A stretch of DNA of 17,672 nucleotides from CAZNLL01 sp964573885 (GCA_964573885.1 CAZNLL010000082.1:1-17672); one strand, 5' to 3'; counted from the stretch's first letter, positions 6,916-14,943 are shown. Program-made: numbers and translations. The notes: generated from the sequence alone by a model not told the origin.

Positions 6916-8238
6916 ATGAGGAGCCGGAAAAGGCATAGGGCATTAATGACGGCCTTGAGCAAGAAAGCCATCCCTTTTACCATGGTTTTGGGCCTCTTTT
7001 TTGCGCTCCAAACCCCTTTAGCCCGTGGGAAAACCACCCTGGTATTCCTCACCTGGAAGCCCAACCAGCCCGCCGTCTGGAATGGGCTTTTGGAGCGGTT
7101 TCATCGGGAAAACCCCCAAATCCAGGTCAAGCGTCAGGTAGGGCCTCACTCCTCCACCCAATATCATGCGATTGCAACCCAGAGGTTAAAGAACAGGGAC
7201 AGCTCCATGGATGTCTTCTTCATGGATGTCACTTGGCCACCGGGATTCGCCCAGGCGGGCTGGGTGGCCGAACTCGGTTCATGGTTCTCAAGAGCGGAGC
7301 GGAGGGAATTCCTCTCCGGGCCTGTTTCCGCCAATACTTATTTGGGCGGCATATACGGGGTCCCTTGCTATCTGGGGGCGGGTCTCTTTTACTACCGAAA
7401 GGACCTCCTCCAGCAGCATGGCTTTGCCCCTCCCCGGCACTGGGATGAAATGATTCATCATGGCCAGGCCCTTTTAAAGGACCAAGGAGATCCGGATCTT
7501 CAGATTTATTCGGCTCAATTCAAGCAGTACGAGGGCCTGGTCTGTAATATGCTGGAGTTCATATGGTCCAACGGAGGTCGTGTGTGGGACGGTCAAGGGG
7601 GCACGAGTTGTCTCTCGAAACCTGCCACCATAGAGGCCCTGGCCTTTGTAAGAGACCGCATTATCGGCAAGGCTGCTCCCCAAGGGGCCGTCAATTACGA
7701 AGAGCCCGAGTCCCTTGACCTCTTTGTCCAGGGCAAGGCCCTGTTCCACCGCAACTGGCCCTACGCCTGGGCCGTTATGAACAACCCAAAAAAATCCAGA
7801 ATTGCCGGCAAAGCCGGCGTAGGTCCTCTCCCGGCCTTCCCGGGACATCAGTCCGCCTCCACCTTGGGAGGCTGGCAATTCGGAATGAGCCGCTGGTCCA
7901 CCCACCAGGAAGAGGCATGGAGGTTCATCGAGTTCATGACAAGCCACCGGAGTCAAAAGTTCCTGGCCCTGGAGGCCGGCCTTGCTCCAACCAGGACCTC
8001 GGTCTACACGGACCCTGAAGTTCAAGAGAAGATGCCCCACCTAAGCGCTTTCTTGCCCGCCTTCAAAAAGGCCAGACCCAGACCCCTCACCCCTCTTTAC
8101 CCCATGGTCAGTCAGGTGCTCCAGCGTTTCTTTAGCCGGGCTATTGTGGAACGGTCATCCCGTCTCTCAGAACTGGCCCAAGTTGCGTCAGAAAAAATGG
8201 ATAAACTCCTTGAATTGGGGGCCCGTATCCAAAAATGA
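6916..8238 (+). CDS. Sugar-type ABC importer, periplasmic substrate-binding protein
   Basis: The 440-residue product is a family-1 extracellular solute-binding protein, the class that captures oligosaccharides in the periplasm. A cleavable signal peptide is visible: a basic start (MRSRKRHR), a hydrophobic core near residues 18-34 and a likely cut near ARG. There is no lipobox cysteine. Later motifs typical of the class are FLTWKPNQ, FHRNWPYAWAVMN and LGGWQFGMSRWSTHQEEAWRF. They recall trehalose/maltose-type binders such as ThuE, but the sugar cannot be assigned. ATG 6916 follows AAGGGGA with a 5-base spacer. The stop overlaps the first permease start (ATGA). No ATPase gene is present in the cluster. 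Confidence 0.9.
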   Translation: MRSRKRHRALMTALSKKAIPFTMVLGLFFALQTPLARGKTTLVFLTWKPNQPAVWNGLLERFHRENPQIQVKRQVGPHSSTQYHAIATQRLKNRDSSMDVFFMDVTWPPGFAQAGWVAELGSWFSRAERREFLSGPVSANTYLGGIYGVPCYLGAGLFYYRKDLLQQHGFAPPRHWDEMIHHGQALLKDQGDPDLQIYSAQFKQYEGLVCNMLEFIWSNGGRVWDGQGGTSCLSKPATIEALAFVRDRIIGKAAPQGAVNYEEPESLDLFVQGKALFHRNWPYAWAVMNNPKKSRIAGKAGVGPLPAFPGHQSASTLGGWQFGMSRWSTHQEEAWRFIEFMTSHRSQKFLALEAGLAPTRTSVYTDPEVQEKMPHLSAFLPAFKKARPRPLTPLYPMVSQVLQRFFSRAIVERSSRLSELAQVASEKMDKLLELGARIQK

Positions 8239-9122
8239 CGCGGAAAGATCGCCTATTTTATCTGGCTTTGCTCGCTCCTGCCACGGGGATGCTCCTTTTT
8301 TTCGTAGCAGGACCCATTGGGCGGTCCCTGTATCTCAGTTTTCACCAGATCATCATCGGGTTCCCCCAACTCGATGCCCCTTTTGTGGGGCTGACCCACT
8401 ACCAAGAGTTGCTGGGCGATCCGGTGGCACGCCACTCATTTCTGATTACAGGGATTTTTGTCGTCACCACCACATTCTTTGAGCTTTTAATAGGCCTCCT
8501 CACCGCCCTTATCATCAACCATCGTTTCCCGGGCCGGGGAATACTAAGGGCCTCTGTACTTGTTCCCTGGGCCATCCCCACCGTTGTCTCCGCCCAGATG
8601 TGGCGCTTTCTGTTCAATGATGCCTACGGTACCATCAATTACATGCTCTTCGGGTCTGACACATCCCAGTACATCCCTTGGCTCGCCATGCCGGGCACAG
8701 CCCTTTTGTCCATCATCGTAGCCGATATCTGGAAGACTTCTTCTTTTGCCGCCCTTATCATCCTGGCCGGGCTCCAGGTCATCCCCGAAGAGCTTTATCA
8801 GGCCGCCAAGGTTGACGGGGCTGGAGCCTGGCGCCGCTTTCGGCATGTGACCTGGCCCCTTATCCGGCCCGCCTTGGTGCTGGCTCTTCTATTTCGAACC
8901 ATTGATGCCTTCAGGGTCTTTGATCTCGCCTTTGTCATGACCCAGGGGGGACCTGCAGACGCAACAAACGTGATCCAGCTCTACGGGTACAAGAAAATGT
9001 TTGTGGAAGGCTGGCTGGGATACGGATCGGCCATATCCGTTAGCGTTTTTGTGATTGTGCTGATCCTATCCATCCTCTACGTAAAATGGACCGGACAGCG
9101 GTTGTTGGAGGCAAAAGCATGA
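8235..9122 (+). CDS. Sugar-type ABC importer, inner-membrane permease 1 (MalF-like)
   Basis: The 295-residue product is an inner-membrane permease of the binding-protein-dependent transport class. It has about six hydrophobic segments, beginning with residues 7-28. The cytoplasmic EAA loop that docks the ATPase is clear at residues 185-210: EELYQAAKVDGAGAWRRF, then VTWPLI. The TQGGPADATNVI stretch near 236-247 is typical of MalF/UgpA-type sugar permeases. Start and stop overlap the binding-protein and second-permease genes by 4 bases each, which implies coupled translation in a 1:1 complex. The intact EAA loop means an ATPase must be supplied from elsewhere. Confidence 0.93.
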   Translation: MTRKDRLFYLALLAPATGMLLFFVAGPIGRSLYLSFHQIIIGFPQLDAPFVGLTHYQELLGDPVARHSFLITGIFVVTTTFFELLIGLLTALIINHRFPGRGILRASVLVPWAIPTVVSAQMWRFLFNDAYGTINYMLFGSDTSQYIPWLAMPGTALLSIIVADIWKTSSFAALIILAGLQVIPEELYQAAKVDGAGAWRRFRHVTWPLIRPALVLALLFRTIDAFRVFDLAFVMTQGGPADATNVIQLYGYKKMFVEGWLGYGSAISVSVFVIVLILSILYVKWTGQRLLEAKA

Positions 9123-9946
9123 AAGAAGGATTGTTAAAAAAGGCCCTTTTCTTCCTGACCGTCCTCCTGGCCATGAGTTACGCACTCATGCCCTTTTTGT
9201 GGTTTATCTCATCGGGGTTTAAGACCCAGACCCAGTTGACCGCTGTGCCGCCCCAATTCTGGCCGTCTTTTTCCCTGGACTTTTTTCACTCCGCCATCAA
9301 GGACTACGGTATTTTCCGCTATCTCATAAACTCCCTTATCGTAGCCGGGTCCACCACACTCCTCACCATCCCTTTGGCCGCCCTGGCCGGATATGCCCTG
9401 GCCCGTCTCCACGCCGCATGGGCCCGGCTGATCCTGATGGCGACCCTTGCATGCGCCATGTTCCCCCAGATTGCCATCGCCGGGCCTATCTGGCGGTTCT
9501 TGCAATTTATGGGGTGGCTCAATACCTATCAGGGTCTTGTCCTGCCTTATGTGGCCCTCACCCTGCCCCTGGCCATCTGGATCTTGACCCTCTTTTTCCG
9601 GGAACTCCCCGAGGAAATGGAAGCGGCCGCCCTGGTGGATGGATGCACCAGGCTGGGGGCCCTGGTACGGGTGATCTTGCCCCTGTCCGCCCCGGGCCTG
9701 TTTACCGCCTCCATCCTCTGCTTTATTTATGCATGGAATGAATTCTTCCTGGCATTACTCATTATGACGGATCCGGCCAGACAGACCATGCCCGTGGGGA
9801 TCGCCCTCTTTCAGGGAGAACATACCATACCCTGGGGCGAGATAGCCGCAGCCTCCTTTATCACCACGGCGCCCCTGGTCTTGATGGTGCTTTTTTTCCA
9901 ACACCGCATTGTTACAGGTCTCTCCGCCGGTGCCGTGAAGGGATAG
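9119..9946 (+). CDS. Sugar-type ABC importer, inner-membrane permease 2 (MalG-like)
   Basis: The 275-residue product is the partner permease. It has a first membrane segment at about residues 8-31, further segments, and an EAA loop at 165-191 (EEMEAAALVDGCTRLGALVR, then ILPLSAPGL). The YAWNEFFLAL motif and the C-terminal QHRIVTGLSAGAVKG are standard for MalG-type proteins. I chose ATG 9119, which overlaps the previous stop as ATGA and has GGAGG (9107-9111) 7 bases upstream, over a longer frame from 9086 that lies inside permease 1. The gene ends 34 bases from the convergent aspS stop. No ATPase follows, so this ends the importer operon. Confidence 0.93.
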   Translation: MKEGLLKKALFFLTVLLAMSYALMPFLWFISSGFKTQTQLTAVPPQFWPSFSLDFFHSAIKDYGIFRYLINSLIVAGSTTLLTIPLAALAGYALARLHAAWARLILMATLACAMFPQIAIAGPIWRFLQFMGWLNTYQGLVLPYVALTLPLAIWILTLFFRELPEEMEAAALVDGCTRLGALVRVILPLSAPGLFTASILCFIYAWNEFFLALLIMTDPARQTMPVGIALFQGEHTIPWGEIAAASFITTAPLVLMVLFFQHRIVTGLSAGAVKG

Positions 9947-9980
9947 AATCGCGGGACGGAGGGAAGCAGGTATTCTGCCC

Positions 9981-11780
9981 TTACCTGAGTCTGATGCCCA
10001 GTTCCCTGAGCTGATTGTCATCCACAGGGCCGGGGGCGTCAGTCAGGGGGCAGGTGGCTCGGGTGGTCTTTGGAAAGGCGATGACCTCCCGGATGGAATC
10101 AAGCCCGGCCATGATGGCCACCAGCCGATCAAAACCCAGGGCCAATCCCCCATGGGGAGGGGCCCCATATCTCAGGGCCTCCAAGAGGAACCCGAACTTG
10201 GCTTGGGCCTCATCCCGGGAAATACCCAGTATATCCAGCATCTTTTCCTGAATTTCCAGATTGTGGATCCTCACGCTCCCTCCCCCGATCTCTGCACCGT
10301 TCAAGACCAGATCGTAAGAACGGGCCCGAACCTTTTCCGGAGTACTCTCAAGCAGGGGAAGGTCTTCCTCGACCGGAGCGGTAAAGGGGTGATGAACCGA
10401 TTCAAGCCTTTCTTCGGTTGCGCTGTACTCGAGCAGGGGGAACCGGGTCACCCACAAAAAGGCATATTGATTCTTCTCGATCAGATCCATACGCCTGGCC
10501 ATCTCCAGCCTGAGGATGCCCAGGGCCAGCTCGGCAACGGGACGCTGGTCGGCCACAATGAGGATCAAATCACCGGGCCCCGCCTTCAACCGATCATTGA
10601 CGGCCTCCTGGTCTCTTTCCCTGAAAAACTTGTTCAAGGATGACTGCCACCCCTCTTCACGGACCTTGATCCAGGCCACCCCTTTGGCCCCGCTCTCCAC
10701 CACCAGGTCCGGGAGCTGGTCCAGATCCTTCCTGGAAAAAAAGGGGCCTCCCCCTTTAACCCTGATGGCCTTGACCACCCCCCCGGCTTCCTCGACCCTC
10801 TGAAAGACCCTGAAATTTGATCTTCCTGCGATGTCTGTGAGATCCCGAATCTCCATGCCAAAACGCGCATCCGGCCTGTCTGTGCCGTAACGGGCAAGGG
10901 CTTCGTCATATTCCAGGCGGTCAAAGGGGGTGGGGATTTTAAACCCCATTACCTTCTCAAAGAGCTCCGCCATCATGCCCTCCACAATACCCATGACCCT
11001 GTCCTCGTCTACAAAGGACATCTCCAGGTCCACCTGGGTGAATTCAGGCTGACGATCCGCCCTCAGGTCCTCATCCCGAAAACAGCGGACGATCTGGTAG
11101 TAGCGCTCAAATCCTGCGATCATGAGGAGCTGCTTGAAGAGCTGTGGGGATTGGGGCAGGGCATAAAAGCGCCCCCTGTTGACCCTGCTCGGCACCAGAT
11201 AGTCTCGGGCTCCTTCAGGGGTGCTCTTGGTAAGAAAGGGGGTCTCTACCTCTATAAAACCCTCCTTGTCCAGATAGCCCCTGATGGTGGCGGCGATAAG
11301 ATGCCTTTTTCGAAAGGCCTGAAACACCTGGGGTCTGCGCAATTCCAGATACCGATACTTCAATCTCAGGGTCTCGGAGGCGTCTACGACCCCATCCACC
11401 TGAAAGGGCGGCGTCTCGGTCCTGTTCAGGACCTTAAGGCCTTCCGCCCTCACCTCGATGGCGCCGGTGGGCAAATGGGGGTTCTCCTGTCCCTCAAGCC
11501 GGGCGGCCACCGTGCCCTTTACCGCCAGGACCCATTCATTTCTCAGCACATGGGCCCTCTTGTGGCTGTCCTTGTCAACCTGGGGATCAAAGACCACCTG
11601 GGCAATGCCTGTCCGGTCCCGGAGATCAATAAAGATAAGGTTGCCCAGGTCCCGTCTGGCGTTCACCCATCCCATCAATAGGGCCTCTTTTCCTATGTCC
11701 GCCGCCCTGAGACTCCCGCAGTCGTGACTTCGTTTCCAGCCTTGCAGTGAATCAACTTGGATATCTTTCCCTTCTCCCAT
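9981..11780 (-). CDS. aspS: Aspartyl-tRNA synthetase (AspRS)
   Basis: A class II synthetase charging tRNA with aspartate in the cytosol. In order it shows the N-terminal anticodon-binding OB-fold (GWVNARRDLGNLIFIDLRDR), the flipping loop TPEGARDYLVPSR, motif 2 (CFRDEDLRADRQPEFTQVD), the bacterial GAD insertion, and motif 3 with GAPPHGGLALGFDRLVAIM. From ATG 11780 it has 599 residues, near the family's usual 590; AAAAGGG lies 6 bases upstream. An in-frame GTG at 11804 (607 residues) also has a possible AAGGG site. The residue after RRD in the OB-fold is Leu, as in E. coli AspRS, rather than the His of non-discriminating enzymes such as that of P. aeruginosa. I infer, with low confidence, an enzyme specific for tRNA-Asp. 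It directly follows hisS and ends the operon. Confidence 0.97.
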   Translation of the reverse strand: MGEGKDIQVDSLQGWKRSHDCGSLRAADIGKEALLMGWVNARRDLGNLIFIDLRDRTGIAQVVFDPQVDKDSHKRAHVLRNEWVLAVKGTVAARLEGQENPHLPTGAIEVRAEGLKVLNRTETPPFQVDGVVDASETLRLKYRYLELRRPQVFQAFRKRHLIAATIRGYLDKEGFIEVETPFLTKSTPEGARDYLVPSRVNRGRFYALPQSPQLFKQLLMIAGFERYYQIVRCFRDEDLRADRQPEFTQVDLEMSFVDEDRVMGIVEGMMAELFEKVMGFKIPTPFDRLEYDEALARYGTDRPDARFGMEIRDLTDIAGRSNFRVFQRVEEAGGVVKAIRVKGGGPFFSRKDLDQLPDLVVESGAKGVAWIKVREEGWQSSLNKFFRERDQEAVNDRLKAGPGDLILIVADQRPVAELALGILRLEMARRMDLIEKNQYAFLWVTRFPLLEYSATEERLESVHHPFTAPVEEDLPLLESTPEKVRARSYDLVLNGAEIGGGSVRIHNLEIQEKMLDILGISRDEAQAKFGFLLEALRYGAPPHGGLALGFDRLVAIMAGLDSIREVIAFPKTTRATCPLTDAPGPVDDNQLRELGIRLR

Positions 11781-11816
11781 GCCTCGCCCTTTTGCCTGGT
11801 TCACGTCCCCAAGCCC

Positions 11817-13079
11817 TTATCCATGGGACAGCCGCTCTCTAAGGACCTCCAGCAGGCTGTCGAGATCCATTTCCTCCTGGACCCTCGTAGCCATGTCCCG
11901 TAAAAGACCCTTTCCCCGGGCCAGTTCATCATCTCCCACAATCAATACCTTTTTCGCCCCTAAGCGATCCGCCTTCTTCATCTGGGCCTTTAACCCCCTT
12001 GAACCATAATCCATTTCCACCCAGAAGTCCTCCCGCCTGAGGCTCAAGGCCCAGTTGAAGCACCTCTTCTCGGCGCCTTCCCCCAGGGCGGCCATAAAGA
12101 GGTCGGGCCCTTTGGGCTCCACGTCATCCTCTATCTCCAAGAGGGCCATCACCCTCTCTATCCCGACGGCGAAACCCACCGCGGGGTGCTCGGGCCCGCC
12201 CAGGAGTTTCACCAGGCCGTCGTATCGCCCTCCTCCTGCAACCGCGTTCTGAGCGCCCAGCTGATCCGTCTGGATCTCGAAGGTGGTTCTTGTATAATAA
12301 TCAAGACCCCTGACCAGGTGATCATTCAAGACAAAGGGGATACGGGCGTCTGCAAGGTAATCCTGCACACACGCAAAGTGCTCCTGACAGGGCTTACACA
12401 AAAATACCGTGATGGACGGGGCCCTTGATACCACCTCTTTGCAGCCCTCCACCTTACAGTCAAAGACTCTCAGGGGATTGCTTTCAGAGCGCCTCCTGCA
12501 GTCCGCACACAGGGCGTCCCTTCGCTCCGACAAGTAACCTTTCAAGGCCCCTCTAAAACCGGGCCGGCAACCGGCACATCCCAGGGAATTGATGTTGAGG
12601 GCAAGATTATTGAGCCCCGCGTACTCAAGCAAAACCATGGCCATGATCATCAGTTCGGCGTCGCTTATGGGCCCTGGATCTCCCAGGCACTCTGCATTGA
12701 TTTGATGAAACTGCCTGAATCTCCCCTTTTGCGGCCGCTCATGCCTGAACATGGGACCGATGCTGAAAAGCTTTTGTATGGGATTCTGCTGATAGAGCCG
12801 CTGCTGGATATAGGCCCTCACCACCGAGGCCGTCGCCTCAGGCCGCAGGGTCATACCTCTGCCCTTACTGTCCTTGAGCGTATACATCTCCTTTGACACA
12901 ATGTCCGTGTCTTGGCCTATGCTGCGGCTGAAGAGTTCGGTCCATTCAAGGAGGGGGGTCTTGATCTCTTGAAATCCGAAAGAAGCAAACACACGTCGGG
13001 CCGCCTTTTCCAGGCGCTGCCATTTTCCGGCCTCACCAGGCAGGATATCCTTGAATCCTTTGATGCTTGTAAATTCCAA
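11817..13079 (-). CDS. hisS: Histidyl-tRNA synthetase (HisRS)
   Basis: A class II synthetase charging tRNA-His. The 420-residue product shows the N-terminal KGFKDILPGEAGKW, TLRPEATASVVRAY (77-90), motif 2 with GPMFRHERPQKGRFRQFHQ (108-126), the histidine motif LVRGLDYYTRTTFE (255-268), motif 3 (VGFAVGIERV, 301-310) and a C-terminal anticodon-binding domain. The middle insertion has four cysteine pairs (168/171, 191/194, 208/213, 228/231) that could bind zinc; I recall such pairs in related deltaproteobacterial enzymes. The start that matches homologues is a TTG at 13077-13079, directly preceded by a run of Ts; GGGAGGGG lies about 8 bases upstream. No in-frame ATG is available there. aspS follows within 40 bases. 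Confidence 0.96.
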   Translation of the reverse strand: MEFTSIKGFKDILPGEAGKWQRLEKAARRVFASFGFQEIKTPLLEWTELFSRSIGQDTDIVSKEMYTLKDSKGRGMTLRPEATASVVRAYIQQRLYQQNPIQKLFSIGPMFRHERPQKGRFRQFHQINAECLGDPGPISDAELMIMAMVLLEYAGLNNLALNINSLGCAGCRPGFRGALKGYLSERRDALCADCRRRSESNPLRVFDCKVEGCKEVVSRAPSITVFLCKPCQEHFACVQDYLADARIPFVLNDHLVRGLDYYTRTTFEIQTDQLGAQNAVAGGGRYDGLVKLLGGPEHPAVGFAVGIERVMALLEIEDDVEPKGPDLFMAALGEGAEKRCFNWALSLRREDFWVEMDYGSRGLKAQMKKADRLGAKKVLIVGDDELARGKGLLRDMATRVQEEMDLDSLLEVLRERLSHG

Positions 13080-13117
13080 AAAAACGCCCCTCCCTTGCCC
13101 GTCACTTGTTGGGGCTT

Positions 13118-13147
13118 CTTCTATCAGGACCTGCGGTCTCTCGTCAA
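13118..13147 (-). promoter_or_regulatory. Candidate internal promoter for hisS-aspS
   Basis: In the 97-base gap before hisS, the minus strand has TTGACG (complement of 13142-13147), an 18-base spacer and TAGAAG (complement of 13118-13123). These match the consensus at 5/6 and 4/6 positions. The leader would be about 30 bases. It would let the synthetases be expressed apart from the ATPase gene. Confidence 0.4.
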
Positions 13148-13176
13148 CGGCTTTCGATCAAGACGGGACCGTCGAT

Positions 13177-13410
13177 TCATTCCACCTCAATCTTGGTCAT
13201 CTTCTTCTTGTGCCCCCCGGTCGCCTTTTTCTCGTGCATTCGGATTCTCTCGTCCACGAGGGCACGGACGGCCTTAAGGAATTCAATCCTTGACCGCGTC
13301 ATATGCTCCAGAAACTTGGACCCCTTGCCCGAGGCCCTTTCGAGATCGAGGAAAAACCTGCCTACCGGGCACAAGACCACTTCCTTTTCCTTTTTCTCCT
13401 TAACCATCAT
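13177..13410 (-). CDS. Small charged protein of unknown function, coupled to the ArsA-like ATPase
   Basis: I do not recognise this family. The product is 77 residues from ATG 13410, or 76 from the adjacent ATG at 13407, which has the better 6-base spacing from AAAGGAG. It begins with a lysine/glutamate-rich stretch, then VVLCPVGRFFLDLE with a single cysteine. A predicted amphipathic helix follows (FLEHMTRSRIEFLKAVRALV) and the tail is basic (HEKKATGGHKKKMTK). There is no signal peptide or membrane segment. Its start overlaps the end of the ATPase gene by about 10 bases and its ribosome-binding site lies inside that gene, so translation is probably coupled. That suggests, without proving, that the two proteins work together. 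Composition and ribosome-binding site support a real gene. Confidence 0.75.
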   Translation of the reverse strand: MMVKEKKEKEVVLCPVGRFFLDLERASGKGSKFLEHMTRSRIEFLKAVRALVDERIRMHEKKATGGHKKKMTKIEVE

Positions 13411-14596
13411 CCTCTCCTTTGAAATAAACACACAACTTCTGTCCCTCTATACCGGCCTTGACGCAATTTGCCGCCGCCACCTGGCGGGGGAGCAAGACAT
13501 GCCTTTTAAAGGTCCCCACCCGAACAATGAGCTCATCGGAGACCTTGTTGAGTTCAATATCCCCCTTTTTGATGAAGGGGAGTGATATGGTAAGCCGGTA
13601 TTGTCCATTGTCCTTCACCAGGCTGTAAGGTTCCCCCTTATAGAACCGCTCCAGGGGGTTCTTTCCCTGGTAAATATCATCGGCAAAGGCCTTCAATCTA
13701 TGATACCCCAGGACTTCCCCCTTGAACAGAGTGACAGGGAAGATGGGCACCGGGCTGAAATAGGCCTCCGCCCTCTCCAGGTAAGCCTTTTGGCTGTTCC
13801 TCCAATCTTGAAAGTAGGCGTCGTTAACAGATTCAGGCAGGATGCGATTCACCACGATTCCGTCTATATTCATTTTATAGAGGGAAAAATACATAAAGGC
13901 CCTCTGGGTCTCTTTTAAAACGACCTTTTCAGGGTTGGTGATCAGGCGCACTGTCGTGATCTTCGGATCCATCAGCAGGGCGTCCACACCTTGCAGTCGT
14001 TTAAAGAGCTGTTCGATAGCCGCAAAATAGTCGTCCTCGGGCAAGGGCACATCATAGAGCTTTTTGGCCACGGGACGCACGTATTTGACAATGGTCCTCT
14101 CCGCCTTGAATACCTTTTTTATATACCATTCCAAAGCGGTGGGTATACTGATAAATCTCAGGGATTCGCCGGTGGGAGCACAATCAAGGATAATCACATC
14201 GAACTGCTTCTCCTGCACATAGCGGTTAATGTAGAGGAGCAGGCTTACCTCTTCCATGCCCGGGAGGATGGCCAATTCCTCAGACAAGATTTCGTCCAGC
14301 CCGCTGGTATTGAGGAGAAGGGACAGGTACTTATGGATGTCCTTCCAGTTTTTTGAAATCTCCTCCTGGATGTCGATCTCCTGGATCCAGAGATTATCGC
14401 ACACCGCCCAGGGTCGGCCCCTGTTTTGATCGAGCAAATTTCTTTCCAAATCAAAGATATCCGAAAGGCTGTGTGCAATATCCAGGGATATAATAACCGT
14501 CCTGTATCCCATTTCCGCCGCCTTTATTCCCGTAGCGGCAGCCACGCTCGTCTTGCCCACCCCTCCCTTTCCAGCAAAGAAGATGATTCTCACCAC
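13400..14596 (-). CDS. ArsA/GET3-family ATPase with C-terminal Hsp20-like domain
   Basis: A cytosolic ATPase of the ArsA/Get3 branch of the MinD-like P-loop proteins. The 398-residue product opens with the deviant Walker A GKGGVGKTS (9-17). It has the switch-I-like DIAHSLSD (39-46, usually DPAHSLSD), LPGMEEVSLL (111-120) and the switch-II motif LDCAPTGESLRF (137-148). The last 75 residues resemble the Hsp20-like domain fused to some bacterial ArsA proteins (YRLTISLP, IELNKVSDELIVRVG, KRHVLLP). The arsenite-site cysteine set and the Get3 CxxC zinc motif are not seen, and no ars genes are nearby, so arsenic export is unlikely. Starts are tandem GTGs at 14596 and 14593; AGGGGG fits the second better. 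It heads the leftward operon with the small protein, hisS and aspS. Substrate unknown. Confidence 0.88.
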   Translation of the reverse strand: MVRIIFFAGKGGVGKTSVAAATGIKAAEMGYRTVIISLDIAHSLSDIFDLERNLLDQNRGRPWAVCDNLWIQEIDIQEEISKNWKDIHKYLSLLLNTSGLDEILSEELAILPGMEEVSLLLYINRYVQEKQFDVIILDCAPTGESLRFISIPTALEWYIKKVFKAERTIVKYVRPVAKKLYDVPLPEDDYFAAIEQLFKRLQGVDALLMDPKITTVRLITNPEKVVLKETQRAFMYFSLYKMNIDGIVVNRILPESVNDAYFQDWRNSQKAYLERAEAYFSPVPIFPVTLFKGEVLGYHRLKAFADDIYQGKNPLERFYKGEPYSLVKDNGQYRLTISLPFIKKGDIELNKVSDELIVRVGTFKRHVLLPRQVAAANCVKAGIEGQKLCVYFKGEDDG

Positions 14597-14644
14597 AGGC
14601 CCCCTAAAGGCAGGTTAAGGTTATAAGGTCTCCCTTTTTTTACT

Positions 14645-14673
14645 ATTCTTACCATGAATTACAAAATTTTCAA
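14645..14673 (-). promoter_or_regulatory. Candidate promoter of the ArsA-like ATPase operon
   Basis: On the minus strand, TTGAAA (complement of 14668-14673) is followed by 17 bases and AAGAAT (complement of 14645-14650). These match the sigma70 consensus at 5/6 and 4/6. The leader to the GTG start would be about 40 bases. Confidence 0.45.
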
Positions 14674-14731
14674 ACCCTTCCCTTCTCCTTCAAGCACCAC
14701 CGCCAGCCCTGATCCATCATCAAGATGTCAT

Positions 14732-14869
14732 CTGCCGTTCGGCAGGCTCGCGGCCTTCGGTCGCTTCTCTCATTCGACGGCGTATTGTTTATACGCTCAG
14801 TCGGCGCTCCTCCCGCAAACAACAGCGGGATCTGCGATGCGGCGCCTTGCATCTAACACCTTGCTGGTG
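14732..14869. repeat. Array of six short stem-loops, non-coding
   Basis: Within 138 bases six separate stems follow one another. CTGCC/GGCAG is at 14732-14745. GCGGCC/GGTCGC is at 14750-14764, with one G-U pair on the plus strand. GCGTAT/ATACGC is at 14780-14796, with outer GAC/GTC. TCCCGC/GCGGGA is at 14811-14830, GATGC/GCATC at 14836-14853, and CACC/GGTG at 14857-14869. The open frames on both strands lack ribosome-binding sites and any family look. It may be a mobile repeat of the REP/MITE kind or a structured RNA; copy number is unknown from this window. Confidence 0.55.
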
Positions 14870-14879
14870 CCCAGGGAGT

Positions 14880-14935
14880 GCCCAAAATCATTTATTATGA
14901 TTGTCTATCGAGAATTTTGATGGTGGATTTTGGGC
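14880..14935. repeat. Perfect 10-bp inverted repeat with a nested hairpin
   Basis: GCCCAAAATC (14880-14889) and GATTTTGGGC (14926-14935) are exact reverse complements, 36 bases apart. A second dyad, AATCAT-TTATT-ATGATT (14886-14902), overlaps the left arm, so the two folds exclude each other. It closes the stem-loop array on its right side and lies about 100 bases before the response regulator. It could be a terminal repeat, a switchable leader or a protein site. Confidence 0.55.
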
Positions 14936-14943
14936 CAGGGGAT

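Noticed and set aside
11151..11681. Plus-strand open frame of 176 codons opposite aspS
   Set aside because: It shadows a well-conserved synthetase region, with no ribosome-binding site or recognisable motif.
13400..14596. Arsenite-efflux ATPase (ArsA proper)
   Set aside because: No arsB, arsC, arsD or arsR gene lies nearby, the metalloid-site cysteines are not seen, and the Hsp20-like tail points to another branch of the family.
14811..14870. Integron attC-like site in the stem-loop array
   Set aside because: The AAC-like core (CTAACACC) has no matching GTT partner at the right position, and there is no integrase or cassette gene nearby.
14654..14920. Plus-strand frame of 88 codons in the stem-loop region, and a 60-codon minus-strand frame
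   Set aside because: Neither has a ribosome-binding site, the products are unlike any family I know, and both cut through the hairpins. The stems are the better explanation of the sequence.
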